NCBI GenBank assembly: GCA_032716605.1
Contig: CM064571.1
Location: 19,226,756 to 19,290,755, forward strand
Direction of reading: 5' to 3'
Source: Paralithodes platypus
Taxonomy: Eukaryota; Arthropoda; Malacostraca; Decapoda; Lithodidae
Length of the DNA stretch: 64,000 nt
How positions within the stretch are numbered: the first letter of the stretch is position 1; the number at the start of each line of letters is the position of its first letter. Below are positions 19,201 to 27,495 of this stretch, in pieces. A program made the translations under genes and the position numbers. Under the pieces are notes generated by a model that was not told the origin of the DNA, ran no database searches, and worked only from the letters and a program-made list of their open reading frames with translations.

Positions 19201-20811
19201 GTGCCATTAGCCTAACTTAACAACCTAACCTAACCTAGTATATGGGTGGGGGCTGCCGCCCCCACACCCCCGCTGGTTGGGTACTGGCTGAAAAACTTAT
19301 TGTTTTACAGTAGCCTAGGCCTATACATGTATTTTAGTGTTTTTTTGTTTCTCCCTTGTAATACATTTCCGCTCTTAATGCCATATATAGCAATGATGTA
19401 TATGCTCTACCGGACCTATTAGGCCTAAACAGATCGATGGGCTAACTGTCGGTCCAAAACATCAGTATAACCCAGACTTTTTACACATAATTTTCAATGT
19501 TAATTTTCTCCCTTAATCGATTTTTCCAAATTATCAAACTTACATAAAAATTAAGTACAGTTTATAGGGATTCCAACATGCATTTCAAAATTGTCATGAA
19601 AATTGGTGGGTGGTTTGCTTAATATATAGCCTACCCATAATTTAAACTATAAACCATAGGCTAATTTTATCTTTACATAAACAATAATAAAGACAACAAA
19701 TATTGGACTCGGCTCTCGTTTGACACCCTGCCCGGGTATCTTCTGTGAGTATCTGTAAGCCAATCAAATTAGTGACCAGGCTACTGAGCCTTTGTGCAGC
19801 CCTCTGCGGGTCCCCAAGCTAAAGCTAAAGCTGGAGCCACATGCCTAGGCCTCTTCCAGAATATCTGAGTAGGCCTAGCCTAGAACGCCTTTAGGCCTAG
19901 CCTAAGGCAACGCAATCACGCAGAACAAAATTATAAGGTAAATCTAGTTATACTACCCTCCCCCACCTCCCCCCTTCAAAACACGCCTTTTAGCATGGTT
20001 TTGGATGGTTCAGCAGACGCGGAAACTGAAAAAAAAACTTATTTTGATAAACATTTATCACCAACCAGATAGGCTAAGAGTTTTTCAGGTAGGCTAGGCC
20101 TAATTTGTTTTTGTTTTTATTTGATATAGGCTACAGTGTTGTTCAATACCAAGGACCGTCGCATTTTAGTATTTTTAACATTAGATTAGCCTAGCCTAGC
20201 CTAGCCTAGCCTAGCCTAGCCTAACCTAACCTAAAACTAACCTAACCTAAAACTAACCTGTCTCGCTGAAGGTCTAAACCCACGTTCCCTGTTTAGGCCT
20301 ATGGGTGCGCGACGGTCTAAGCCCAGCTCACGTTCCCTGTTTATGGGTTCGCGAAGGTCTGTAATACTGCAATGTATCTATTTCAAGTCAAATATACATT
20401 TCCGCGCATCATCAAACCATACGAAGTCTAGCCTACTAGGCCTAATAATAATATTAACCCATTAGGCTAGTACCAACAGAATAGCGACAAAATAGGGGTA
20501 GTATAACTGTAGATTTATCCAAGCATAAACCTGCAGGCAATAAAACACTCCAATGTTGTCAAATAATAATGGCAATGTAATAAAATGTGCGTAATAGGTC
20601 ACACGTTGATGCGGCGCACATGTGGCACCAAACAGACGACGCGGGGCCTGTATTTCACCACCCTGTATCTTACATTATAAACATATTATCACTTATACGC
20701 CACCATACTCACTTTATTGAACTTCTTGCCCGCATTTTGTCCCAATTTCTTGTCTTCCTGCGTCAGAAAATTGCAGACGAGGGCCTTGGCGAGCTGCTCC
20801 GCGTCCTCCAT
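3564..20811 (-). CDS. NOLC1: Nopp140/NOLC1-like nucleolar phosphoprotein with RGG tail (8 exons)
   Basis: Join of 20713-20811, 10807-10871, 9271-9365, 8830-8993, 7066-8184, 5527-5640, 4319-4393 and 3564-4262 on the minus strand. Every junction is GT-AG, the phases agree, and the total is 2430 nt, or 809 residues plus stop. Residues 1-55 form a LisH-like N-terminus. Residues 70-514 hold about 13 acidic-serine clusters of the SSSEESSSEDE type (likely CK2 targets) separated by Lys/Pro/Ala linkers, the hallmark of Nopp140. Residues 553-577 contain NTPYRRVR and FNNSFEHK, which match the conserved C-terminal block of NOLC1. Residues 587-809 are RGG/FRGG repeats ending in KKITFDE. Members of this family shuttle between nucleolus and Cajal bodies and chaperone box C/D and H/ACA snoRNPs. 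An RGG-tailed isoform is known in Drosophila. The start sits in a good context (CCCAACATGG). Exon 6 is the least certain part. Confidence 0.9.
4319..4393 (-). CDS. NOLC1: NOLC1 exon 7 (conserved NTPYRRVR block)
   Basis: Acceptor CCCCCAACAG|AACAC and donor CACAAG|GTAAAA, 25 codons in phase 0. It reads NTPYRRVRAEEME followed by CDPRFNNSFEHK. This aligns with the SPFRRVREEEIEVDSR...NSFDAK block that identifies NOLC1/SRP40 C-termini, and is the strongest homology anchor of the gene. Confidence 0.9.
5278..5440 (-). mobile_element. LINE 3'-end fragment in NOLC1 intron 6
   Basis: It matches the 3' end of the minus-strand LINE at 44085 (shared AAGAGTGACAG and TTTAAGTCATAGGA segments). It is non-coding and degraded. 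Confidence 0.55.
5527..5640 (-). CDS. NOLC1: NOLC1 exon 6, possible cassette exon
   Basis: A 114-nt segment with acceptor CTTTGCAG|AGCTCC and strong donor AAAATA|GTAAGT, in phase 0 at both ends. It encodes a Ser/Asn-rich stretch with SGNNNNTPF and PPKGKKI. Because exon 5 and exon 7 would also join in phase 0, it could be skipped without a frameshift. The prediction rests on splice signals and frame only. It lies between two LINE fragments. Confidence 0.6.
5725..5910 (-). mobile_element. LINE fragment in NOLC1 intron 5
   Basis: It is similar over about 180 bp to 22970-23150 (shared CCAGGCAACCCT, GAGCTGCC and TTCATGGACTTGCAT). It reads as a decayed VHEC/RTKK-type end of the same RT family. Confidence 0.55.
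5961..6210 (+). mobile_element. Dispersed repeat with family I 3' end in NOLC1 intron 5
   Basis: GGTGAGGGTTGGTCATATCC, AACCTTAGCCATTTCTGTCT, AGGAATCCTCCTCCCC and AAGTCGGCCACCCTC. It is inverted relative to 34800 and 44928. Confidence 0.55.
6883..6972. repeat. Hairpin element, second copy
   Basis: The arms CCATCTGAGGAAGAGCACTT and AAGTGCTCTTCCTCAGATGG are inverted around TGCGAAATGTTGTCAACAAA. Same family as 38641-38740. Confidence 0.7.
7066..8184 (-). CDS. NOLC1: NOLC1 exon 5 (long SSSEESSS repeat exon)
   Basis: A 1119-nt exon of 373 codons, phase 0 at both ends (acceptor ACCCAG|GCTG, donor TCCAAG|GTAAGA). It carries 11 acidic-Ser clusters separated by AKKP/PPKK linkers. A 24-bp coding unit is repeated perfectly three times at 7823-7894 (TPAKKPAA repeated). 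The other frames read as long Ser/Leu/Ala or Arg/Pro-rich ORFs but are shadows. Confidence 0.92.
8830..8993 (-). CDS. NOLC1: NOLC1 exon 4
   Basis: Acceptor CCCCACAG|AAGC and donor AAGAAG|GTAATT, ending in phase 0. It encodes a Lys/Pro/Ala linker, an acidic-Ser patch (ESSSEDSDESDE) and a second basic linker, so it is one full Nopp140-type repeat. Confidence 0.88.
9271..9365 (-). CDS. NOLC1: NOLC1 exon 3 (basic linker, first acidic-Ser patch)
   Basis: Acceptor TTACAG|AACC and donor GAAG|GTATGG, entering in phase 2 and leaving in phase 1. It encodes a basic stretch (SPNKRRLSLDLPAAKKSRK) that may serve as a nuclear localisation signal, then SDSSDDSEE. Confidence 0.87.
9560..10440. mobile_element. 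Terminal-inverted-repeat element (family J) carrying the nested LINE
   Basis: The left end GTTACCGGGTGTACC (from about 9569) is inverted at the right end GGTACACCCGGTAAC (to about 10431). Removing the LINE at 9691-10356 and one target duplication leaves a non-autonomous element of about 200 bp. The left arm is similar to 12205-12300. Confidence 0.75.
9691..10356 (+). mobile_element. 5'-truncated jockey/I-like LINE with (AAC)n tail
   Basis: It encodes a C-terminal segment with HLARLRCGHHPALLSYQKRL and CPGCNTAPHTIKHIIEDC, a zinc-knuckle pattern seen at the end of some LINE ORF2 proteins, ending DSGLFGQAA then a stop and an AAC-repeat tail. It is flanked by the 12-bp direct repeat AACCTAGTATTA (9679-9690 and 10357-10368), a target-site duplication. 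It is nested inside an inverted-repeat element. Confidence 0.85.
10807..10871 (-). CDS. NOLC1: NOLC1 exon 2 (LisH part)
   Basis: Acceptor TTTTTCAG|GAAGC and donor AAA|GTGAGT. It encodes EALPKLPENAPSMVDIVKHY and ends in phase 2. The pattern of a short hydrophobic helix followed by VDIVKHYLK resembles the second half of the NOLC1 LisH region (LLDIYSFWLK type). Confidence 0.88.
11516..11830 (+). other. Unidentified 104-residue ORF
   Basis: I do not recognise it. The N-terminus is acidic (MDLDDNDIIDDLTTSNSGYE), then RINPLTTEGLLNAHKKAYNR, then an Arg-rich end that may be read-through. The compositional contrast with its AT-rich surroundings suggests a fragment of a transposase or a decayed gene. 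It lies antisense in NOLC1 intron 1. Confidence 0.25.
12205..12470. mobile_element. Uninterrupted family J element
   Basis: The ends TTCGGGCGTACCGCC and (inverted) GACCATACGCCCGGAA are related to the ends of the element at 9560. It also shares the internal TTGTTTACAC and TCTATTTTGAATGCC with that copy. No ORF. Confidence 0.7.
12500..12880 (+). mobile_element. CR1/L2-like LINE fragment
   Basis: It encodes DVILKLYLSLARPHMDYAVQ and TLEKVQRRMTKMIHNIRNLP, then a frameshift and RLTFVRKTQS. This is nearly the same as the C-terminal block of the LINE at 16865-18300. Confidence 0.85.
12935..13260 (+). mobile_element. SINE-like repeat, family I, long copy
   Basis: It begins with GGGCGGGCTTGTGGCTTTGG, continues with CTGCCTGCCGAGATCGGAGC and TGACCTAGATGTGTGTGAAT, and ends TTGAGTCGGCCACCCCCAAG and GGCCTGAGCATATACATACG. 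No ORF. The 5' half is missing in most other copies. Confidence 0.7.
14095..14170 (-). mobile_element. tRNA-derived SINE-like head
   Basis: The minus strand reads CTTGATAGCTTAATGC, then TAGGTTCGAGTCCTTGGAGT (B box), nearly the same as 40540-40612 and 37640-37730. Confidence 0.6.
14780..15080. repeat. Dispersed repeat inverted relative to 20040-20370
   Basis: GGGAACGTGAGCTGGGTTTA occurs twice here, then AGACAGGTTAGTTTTCGGTT, GCGTCGGTCCTCGGTATTAA and CCTGAAAAACTCTTA. All recur in reverse complement at 20080-20360. Confidence 0.65.
16395..16860 (+). mobile_element. CR1/L2-like LINE fragment related to the 47-kb copy
   Basis: It encodes IVGLIRLTIFSLDETIFKPL and LVRPILEYASPVWSPY, then frameshifted remnants. 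It parallels RIVGLIRRTFVSLDEEIF and LVRPHLEYANQVWAPY of the LINE at 47144, so it is an old, truncated member of that family. Confidence 0.75.
16865..18300 (+). mobile_element. 5'-truncated CR1/L2-like LINE with 3' UTR and octamer tail
   Basis: The frame at 16880-17515 encodes the RT core ([46 protein letters not shown]). A stop or frameshift follows, and a second frame to 18084 carries LSLVRPHMDYAVQFWYPYYR and onward to KKLDKHMDEKGWV. The 3' UTR ends at 18271-18300 in tandem TTCTTATG octamers, the kind of short 3' repeat typical of CR1-group elements. The active-site motif reads FADD. Confidence 0.88.
18390..18658. mobile_element. Inverted and direct LINE 3'-UTR fragments
   Basis: 18391-18476 is the reverse complement of the LINE 3' end at 18205-18295, and 18515-18658 repeats the same 3' end in direct orientation, again finishing in TTCTTATGTTC. 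Together they form an inverted repeat of about 85 bp with a spacer of about 90 bp. Confidence 0.75.
18735..19735. mobile_element. Family H element split by an 806-bp insertion
   Basis: The left part 18735-18829 and right part 19636-19735 together match 51184-51380. The inserted DNA (18830-19635) is bounded by the 8-bp direct repeat CATAATTT (18822-18829 and 19636-19643). It includes CCTAACCTAACC runs and an inverted TTTTGGACCGACAG pair. Confidence 0.6.
20040..20370. repeat. Inverted partner of 14780-15080, with CCTAG/CCTAA run
   Basis: TAAGAGTTTTTCAGG, CCAAGGACCGTCGC, a run of CCTAG then CCTAA units (20186-20262), and TAAGCCCAGCTCACGTTCCC. The CCTAA units resemble the arthropod TTAGG telomere motif but are few. 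Confidence 0.6.
20713..20811 (-). CDS. NOLC1: NOLC1 exon 1 (start, LisH part)
   Basis: Encodes 33 residues, MEDAEQLAKALVCNFL and onward, ending in GKKFNK. The donor AAA|GTGAGT is strong and leaves phase 0. The first Met is the only in-frame ATG in a good context. No TATA box is visible directly upstream. Confidence 0.88.
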
Positions 20812-21494
20812 GTTGGGTTTTGTTGTGTAGAGGCCGCAGGAGGCGCAGGTTTACAATGGCCAAAATAACCAAATAACGCTAGATTTGTAATTTAAAATAC
20901 GCTAGACATTCGCTAGATAGTATATATTCTCAGGATATTATTGATAGAAATGGCACTATACCTAGAAAATCGCTTAAATCGCTCTAGTATCCAGATATTA
21001 CCTCGGAATTATGCCTATAGATGACAATATTTGCTACTAAATCGAAATAAATATTTTATAACTAGCTGAAATTAGCTAAGTTGGCAACACTAGAGAGGCT
21101 CGCAAAATCAATATTTCGTACTTTTTTCCGTTTCGCCTTATGAAATAATTATCACTTTATATAGCGTATTTACTTGCTGAAGCATTATATATATGGCCAG
21201 ATATAGCTCATTGCTAACTAGTTCAAAATTTACATCTAAGTTTGTACTGTATTACAATACAGAATTCGTTTCATGAAGATTAATATATATATGAAATGCC
21301 GAATATTATTGAGTCGAAAACGCTATATCAGGATGTCGTACCACGTGTGGTTCGCCGACTTTGAGATAGCCGTTTGGTGAATAAACTTGATATTGGGAAA
21401 ATAATGATTCACACTACAACTTGTTTTAAGTTGTTCGTACGTTATCAAAAAAAAAATGGAATGCTATTCGCTTTAAAATTAATAAAATAAAATC

Positions 21495-21780
21495 GGATCA
21501 CAACCGAGAAGACCCGCGTTCGATTCCAGGCAGGTAGAGATATTTGGGCAGTCTGTTCACACTCGAGGAAACACCTTGAGTATGATCAAAGACACTGATG
21601 AAACATCTCTGTGCCTAACAATCTGCCCGTAGCTGTGAAACATGTGAAACATGCTAGGACGTACTACCACACCCACTAAATGCTAGTAGTAAATGTCCGC
21701 CGTGGCAGGGATTCGATCCCGGGTCTTGCAGATTCACACATGAGCGTGCTCACCACTGGACCACCACGGCTCCTCCCGGA
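21495..21780 (-). mobile_element. tRNA-like SINE unit upstream of NOLC1
   Basis: The minus strand from about 21772 reads GCCGTGGTGGTCCAGTGGTG (acceptor-like GCCGTGG and a perfect A box), then GGGATCGAATCCC and CCACGGC closing a 7-bp acceptor stem. The anticodon stem does not pair, so it is not a functional tRNA. A second B-box-like block sits at 21505-21530. Confidence 0.55.
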
Positions 21781-22280
21781 GAAGTTCCGGTCTCAGCAGG
21801 CAGACATGCAGCGGAGCACACCACAGTGCCCACCCACCACGCAACCAGGCGTAACCTTCATATATTGTATACCATGCAGTTCCCCAGGTCAGGCACCTGA
21901 CGGACTATTATCTAGTCCAACTGGCGCCCGATCCCCTCTCCCGAACAACTGCATTTTCACTCATCTATTCACTAGCCTTCTCCATTAATTCCTATTTATT
22001 AGGCCTACCACTTTTCTTGCTTGATATATATTACTGTATATGTCATTCTTTCAACACTTGTGGCCTACTACACATTTTCTCCATCTCAATGGAGGTCTTC
22101 CTAGCCCTCTACCTTCCCTTGTATCTGATTCACATTTAACTGTGTAAGCCTTTCATCTTCCATTCGATCAACATACCAGCACAGCGCACGTAGGCCTACC
22201 CTTCTGTCCACTCTGGCCGACAAATGTTCCTGCTGGCCCACTCTCCTACTTATCTTCATTCCTCAATCTGTCTCTACAAG

Positions 22281-22850
22281 TCATTCCACACATACGTACC
22301 TCAAGCAGCTCATCTCCATCACATCCAGCTTTCTTTTCTCCTTTTCCTTCAGAGCCCATGTCTCAGCCGCATACATCACTGTTGGCACAACAATCCCAAT
22401 TGATACATTGCACTTTTTACTTCCATTCCGAGATTTCTCTCCTTCCACATACAGTACTTCACAGTCAACCATTGCTCCGAAAACTTTCCTTCCTTCACAC
22501 ACTCTCTGTTCTACCTCCATTTCCATACCTCCACTCCTGCTTATCGTTCCTCCTAGATATTTAAAACACTACTTGTTCCAATATTTCCCCATCCAGCCTC
22601 ACATCTAGATTCACCCTACAATCACCCCTATTACACACCATTACAGTACTTTACTTTTATTGACATTCACCTTCAGTTTCCTCCTCCCACAAACCACACC
22701 AAACTCTTTGACTACCCACTGCAGTTTCTCCTCAGAATCTGCCACCAATGCTGTGTCATCAGTGAACAGCAACTGATTCAACTCACAAGCTCTACCATGC
22801 TTTCCTACTATCAGTGATAGAGAGCCAAAATTGAGGTACATTAAGAGTTA
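22281..22850 (-). mobile_element. Degraded LINE reverse-transcriptase fragment
   Basis: The minus-strand reading gives NQLLFTDDTALVADSEEKLQ, RRKLKVNVNKSKVL and, after frame breaks, GIVVPTVMYAAETWALKEKE and KLDVMEMSCLRYV. These are the RT palm (an F/LxDD variant) and C-terminal blocks of a LINE family. Several stops and shifts are present. Confidence 0.75.
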
Positions 22851-22859
22851 AATTATATC

Positions 22860-23330
22860 TGGTCACACGTAGTTTGAAGCAGTTTATTAGTCATAGGATG
22901 AGGGAAAGATAGATTGAGGGAGCGATTTTCCAGAGTAAATTACTTGAGTGGAAGAAAAATCGGGGAAGTAATTCCAGGCAACCCTATTGAGAGCTGCCTC
23001 ACTTGTCGCACAGGTACTTTGATTTAAGATCAGACCGAAAAGTCTAATTCCACGTCTTTCTTGGTCCGCCCTTTGGTGTAGCTCCCTCCACATTCATGGA
23101 CTTGCATCTTTTCACCCAGCTTTGTTCATCCATCCTCTCCACATGTCCAAACCATCCAAGCCTGCTAGTACGCATCTCATTACTGATACTCTTCACTTGA
23201 TATCCTATCTTGCAGTTTGGCACCACACATCCATCTCACCATTCTCATCTCATTGCGTTCCATTCTAGAATATCATCTGCTTTGACAGGCCACGTTTCTG
23301 AAGCATATGTCATTGCAGTTCTAACGCATG
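22860..23330 (-). mobile_element. Composite LINE-end fragments
   Basis: The segment up to about 22940 carries the KSLPQSIFPSSYD end of the family at 44085. From about 22970 to 23330 it carries RLGWFGHVERMDEQSWVKRC, the distal part of the RT-family ORF at 22281. The same pair of segments occurs around 5278-5910. Confidence 0.6.
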
Positions 23331-24543
23331 AAGCGTACACCTTTCCCTTCAAGGGGAAAGAGTCTTCTCATGGTGAGTAGTGGCAAAAGTTCTCTAAACT
23401 TTCCTCAGCCGCATCTTGTTCTGGCGATAGTGGCGGCCTCAGCCCCACCACCAGCAGGGGTGGTATCACCCAAGTAGCAAAACTTGTTCACCATCTCCAG
23501 TGCCTCATTGCCAAAGTTATCACTCTTGAGCCGGTTATTGAATACAACTCACCTTTGCATACTATGCAAAAAAAAATCTCAATTTCCAACTTCTTCCTTG
23601 GTAGAGGTCCCTTTATTCTAGTGCAGCGCTTCTTCCCGTGATGTACCCAGCTGTGGCAGACGCTGTACACTGTATGGAGTTTGTGCCCACCCTTTGCTGA
23701 AGCAACTTAAGTACTATGCCTGTGGCTATAGCAATTGATGTAATATGCCGAGATATTTCTGGGTTATAAAAGGTCAGTAAAACTATCAAGATTGACATAT
23801 CAATTTATTTTGTTGAGTCTGGATTAAGGCATTTTGTTATGGGTTTGTTATAGCTTGCAATGAAATTGCCATGTCTTTTTAAGTTTTTAAAGCCACATAT
23901 GTTTGTAATTATGAAAACTTTGCATTAATTTGGTGCAGAGACATAGCAGTTTCATATTCTCCATTTAGTATAGAGAAATCAGACATGAGGTGCCACTGAA
24001 AAGACTCATCCCTCAATACTGTACCTTCACCATCATCAGCCGCTAAGAGATTAAACTTTCCGCCTGGTGAATAATAATAGACTAGTTCAAGGTATTCCAT
24101 AACACATCACCTTAACCTAGACCCAAGACTACTCTTGGCTCTGGTGTGCTGACTATGTCACTAGGAGAACTGTCATGGGCTGAGCCGTGTTACCGCATGG
24201 GGATACAGTTGCCCGCACTTCCACCTGTTACAGACTTTAATTTCTGCAACTGTACGCTGTTCAACCACACAATTTGCAGCGATGGATGTCTCAGGTAAAT
24301 TATCTATAATTTAACAAACTACTGTACACTCATATTCCCACCCCTAACATTAATATCACTAAAGTCACCACTGCAATATCCTCTTCCGACACATAACTTT
24401 TTTTAGTCTGTATTTACGTCTGACTAACTCCAGACGATTTTGTCAAGTTTACAAAGGTCCATAGGAATCAAATGGTTAAATACGACCTCACTAAACCTTC
24501 TCACTACCATATGGCATTACTAAGTATATATATATAAGTATAT

Positions 24544-25023
24544 CAAAACAACACCCAGCACACGGTATCACACACAATTATTGTCCTCTCTCCCTCCCTG
24601 CCCACCCCGAACCAACTTCCAGAAGCACATCCATACTCATATCTCTCACCGATCCATCCACTCACTCACAGACAACACGCAGCTGCATGCACGACCTCCC
24701 GAAATCCATCCTTCCGAATCCTCCCTTCCTCGCGAGGACAGAGTCCACCTGGCCAGGCTGAGATGCGGACACCATCCAGCTCTCCTGAGCTATCAGAAGA
24801 GACTGGATGACTCCATTGTCGACGCCTGCCCGGGATGTAACACAGCACCCCATACCATTAAACACATCATAGAAGATTGCATTTCACACAACCACTTACG
24901 CCAACAACACAATCTACACTCAATGAGAGCTCTGTGGGAAAGCCCAATCGTGGCCATGGCCTTTCTCAGGGACTCGGGGCTGTTCGGCCAGGCAGCTTAG
25001 GGAACAACAACAACAACAACAAC
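24544..25023 (+). mobile_element. Second, near-identical 5'-truncated copy of the (AAC)n LINE
   Basis: It differs at only a handful of positions from the 3' 470 bp of the copy at 9691-10356. It has a longer AAC tail and a 9-bp target-site duplication TAAGTATAT (24535-24543 and 25024-25032). The shared protein end is LRCGHHPALLSYQKRLDDS and onward to GLFGQAA. Confidence 0.85.
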
Positions 25024-25380
25024 TAAGTATATTAAAATTGTCTACAGGTAGCTAAGATAATATTAATTTTGTATCATCTTATTGGAAAGGTTTAAGTCGC
25101 CATATCCCCTATAAATCACAGTCTATCATTATAAGCGACATTTCTGTACCTTTCGTCAGTCAAAAAAGGTCTAATGGGTATGATAGGTTTCATGTCTTCA
25201 GCAGTAATATTAGGATAGTAAAGTATAGTTGTTTAAGTAGGGTGAGTTTTAGGATATATGGCAACTTTTTAATGCAGTGGTGATTTTATTATTATTAACA
25301 TTACATTATTTTTTTCATAAATAAAGTCACTAGTAGAAAGCGAACTTATGCGTCCAAAATGCACTAGATCACGGAGAAAT

Positions 25381-25543
25381 AACACCTTCTGTACCAGTGA
25401 CGTCTTTTTCATTTTATGCTGGCTAATAATAAGACAACAACAACCTTTTTTTACTACCACAGATCCTTCTTAAGCTGCACAAAATCGTCTAAATGTAGCT
25501 AGAATAAAATAAAAAAAGACGTCGCCGGTACAGAAGGGGTTAA
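25381..25543. mobile_element. Family A element, copy 2 (internally deleted)
   Basis: The left end CCTTCTGTACCAGTGACGTC and the right end GACGTCGCCGGTACAGAAGG form an inverted repeat. The middle is shorter than in full copies. Confidence 0.7.
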
Positions 25544-25589
25544 GGTGGTGTCACATGGGCGCTTTTTCCGGCAATATTTTAAGAGCAAG

Positions 25590-25850
25590 TTTTTTTCTCG
25601 CAATATATCGGGGCATTTTTACATTGGTATTGGCATCTTTTGCTTGGGACCCCAAATGGGCCTGCATTGGTCTCTGGGTCTTCTGGGTGACCTAGATGTG
25701 TGTGAATTTGTATTTTATTTTTATGTTTGCTTGATTGTTTTTTGTGTTGTGTTGTTCCTGTTTGGGCTCTGTCTCGAGTCAGCCACCCCCAGGTATGGGG
25801 CATGTGCCTGAGTATATACATACCGTGCATACAGTACAGTACATACATTG
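25590..25850 (+). mobile_element. SINE-like repeat, family I
   Basis: GTGACCTAGATGTGTGTGAA, GGGCTCTGTCTCGAGTCAGC and GTGCCTGAGTATATACATAC. Confidence 0.7.
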
Positions 25851-26096
25851 GGAACTAGACTGAAATTAGAATAGGTTTGGTGACTTAACCCTTTCAGGAT
25901 CCGATGATGCATGTCATCATTTGGTTTTGGCTTTAAGTAGATTATTGTATTCAGTTTAGAGAGGAATAATTGAGGTCTGAGGGTTAATTGAGGTCTGAGG
26001 GTTAATTGATATATTTTTACCTTTTTCACGCCTAGAGATATTTCCCAAACTGCTTAAAATTGGCTAATGATGACCAAAATATAATGTAAAAATGTG

Positions 26097-26469
26097 TCTC
26101 AGATCCTCAAGGGGTTAAAGCTAATAAAGTGTACTTCTCAATGTCTCAGATCCTCAAGGGGTTAAAGCTAATAAAGTGTACTTCTCAATGTCTCAGATCC
26201 TCAAGGGGTTAAAGCTAATAAAGTGTACTTCTCAATGTCTCAGATCCTCAAGGGGTTAAAGCTAATAAAGTGTACTTCTCAATGTCTCAGATCCTCAAGG
26301 GGTTAAAGCTAATAAAGTGTACTTCTCAATGTCTCAGATCCTCAAGGGGTTAAAGCTAATAAAGTGTACTTCTCAATGTCTCAGATCCTCAAGGGATTAA
26401 AGCTAATAAAGTGTACTTCTCAATGTCTCAGATCCTCAAGGGATTAAAGCTAATAAAGTGTACTTCTCA
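26097..26469 (+). repeat. 47-bp tandem repeat, 8 copies
   Basis: The unit starts TCTCAGATCCTCAAGGGGTT. Copies start at 26097, 26144, 26191, 26238, 26285, 26332, 26379 and 26426. They are nearly identical; the last two have GGGATT in place of GGGGTT. Confidence 0.95.
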
Positions 26470-26631
26470 AGTTACCAGACATGAATTGCTCTAATAAATA
26501 ATTAATAAATAATAAATAAGACAATAAATAAATAAAATATTTCTGAAGTTACCAGGCGAGAATTGCTCCAATATATTGCTGGAAAACCGTATAGAAATCA
26601 GTGGTCTGGTTAATCTGCTCTACTTAAGGCG

Positions 26632-26825
26632 GTGTCACACGAGCAATTTTTCCGTCAATTTTTACGGGCAGCTTCAAAATACAAGTTCCATGAGAATTAA
26701 ACTACCTAACATAATCTAACTTCGATCTAGTTTCCGATTCCAATGAAAAATATCCCTAAATATCACCAAAAAAACTTGCTCATGGAAAATTGACGGAAAT
26801 AGTGCTCGTGTGACAGCGGCTTTAA
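26632..26825. mobile_element. MITE-like element, family F, complete copy
   Basis: TTAAGGCGGTGTCACACGAG at the left is inverted as CTCGTGTGACAGCGGCTTTA at the right. Internal AACTACCTAACATAATCTA is shared with 57880-57905. Confidence 0.8.
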
Positions 26826-26939
26826 CTAACTAATTGTTGGAAAAAGTGCTTGAGTGACACCAGCATTTAACTATACACCAGCACTCGGGTATAAAAAGAT
26901 ATTGTCTGAAGTACGCTGGTGAGTTTAATCTAGGAATCT

Positions 26940-27215
26940 ATCTCCCCTTTTAAGCTACGATGACGCATTTATTTTCCCGTTTTCTGGCTATTATTAGACG
27001 ATTATATGCAGAGTAGGAAGAGTATATGGAAGTCAGAGGGTTACTTCCCACTGATCCTTCCTAAGCTGTATTATTTGACGATTTTACGCAGAGCAGGAAG
27101 GGTTATGGAAGTCAGAGGGTCAATTGAGATAGTCTTTACCCTTCCTAAGCTGTATAAAATCGTCTAATGATAGCCAGAATAAACTGTGTAAACGCGGCAT
27201 AATCCTCAAGGGGTT
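26940..27215. mobile_element. Palindromic element, family B, copies in tandem
   Basis: CTGGCTATTATTAGACGATT, GCAGAGTAGGAAGAG, then CTTCCTAAGCTGTATAAAAT and TCTAATGATAGCCAGAAT. The two halves are complementary. The GCAGAGYAGGAAG half is present twice. Confidence 0.55.
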
Positions 27216-27394
27216 TATTCTGTCTATCGTCTATAATTAGGCCAGAAATTTTTACCACAAACTTCTTGTAACTAAAAAAAAAGATGAGAGCAATTGATCT
27301 AATGTTTCTACCCTTGCGGAAGAGTCAACCAGGGAATAGATGGGATATTTTATGGCCCATTTGCTATAGCCCTATTTGAGTTACAGAGGTTATA

Positions 27395-27495
27395 TAATTT
27401 CTGGCTCTATCTCGAGTCGGCCACCCCCAGCTAAAAAGAAAAAACAAAAAAAATGGGGAATGTGCCTGAGTAGATAGATAGATAGATAGATACTT
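27395..27495 (+). mobile_element. SINE-like repeat, family I, 3' end
   Basis: GGCTCTATCTCGAGTCGGCC, GTGCCTGAGTAGATAG and a GATA microsatellite tail. Confidence 0.6.

Larger units (their letters stand above)
10872..20712 (-). other. NOLC1 intron 1 content
   Basis: The 9.8-kb intron holds an unidentified ORF (11516), a family J element (12205), LINE pieces (12500, 16395, 16865, 18390), SINE-like units (12935, 14095), the inverted pair 14780/20040 and a nested insertion (18735-19735). 13260-14090 and 15080-16390 show nothing identifiable. Confidence 0.6.

Noticed and set aside
20186..20262. Internal telomere or chromosome end
   Set aside because: Only about 15 degenerate CCTAG/CCTAA units, embedded in a dispersed repeat; no long TTAGG array.
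21695..21775. tRNA gene candidate with 7-bp acceptor stem and A box
   Set aside because: The anticodon stem does not pair and the T loop is altered (GATCGAATC); better explained as a SINE head.
26097..26469. CRISPR-like array
   Set aside because: Units are contiguous 47-bp tandem repeats without variable spacers, in eukaryotic DNA.
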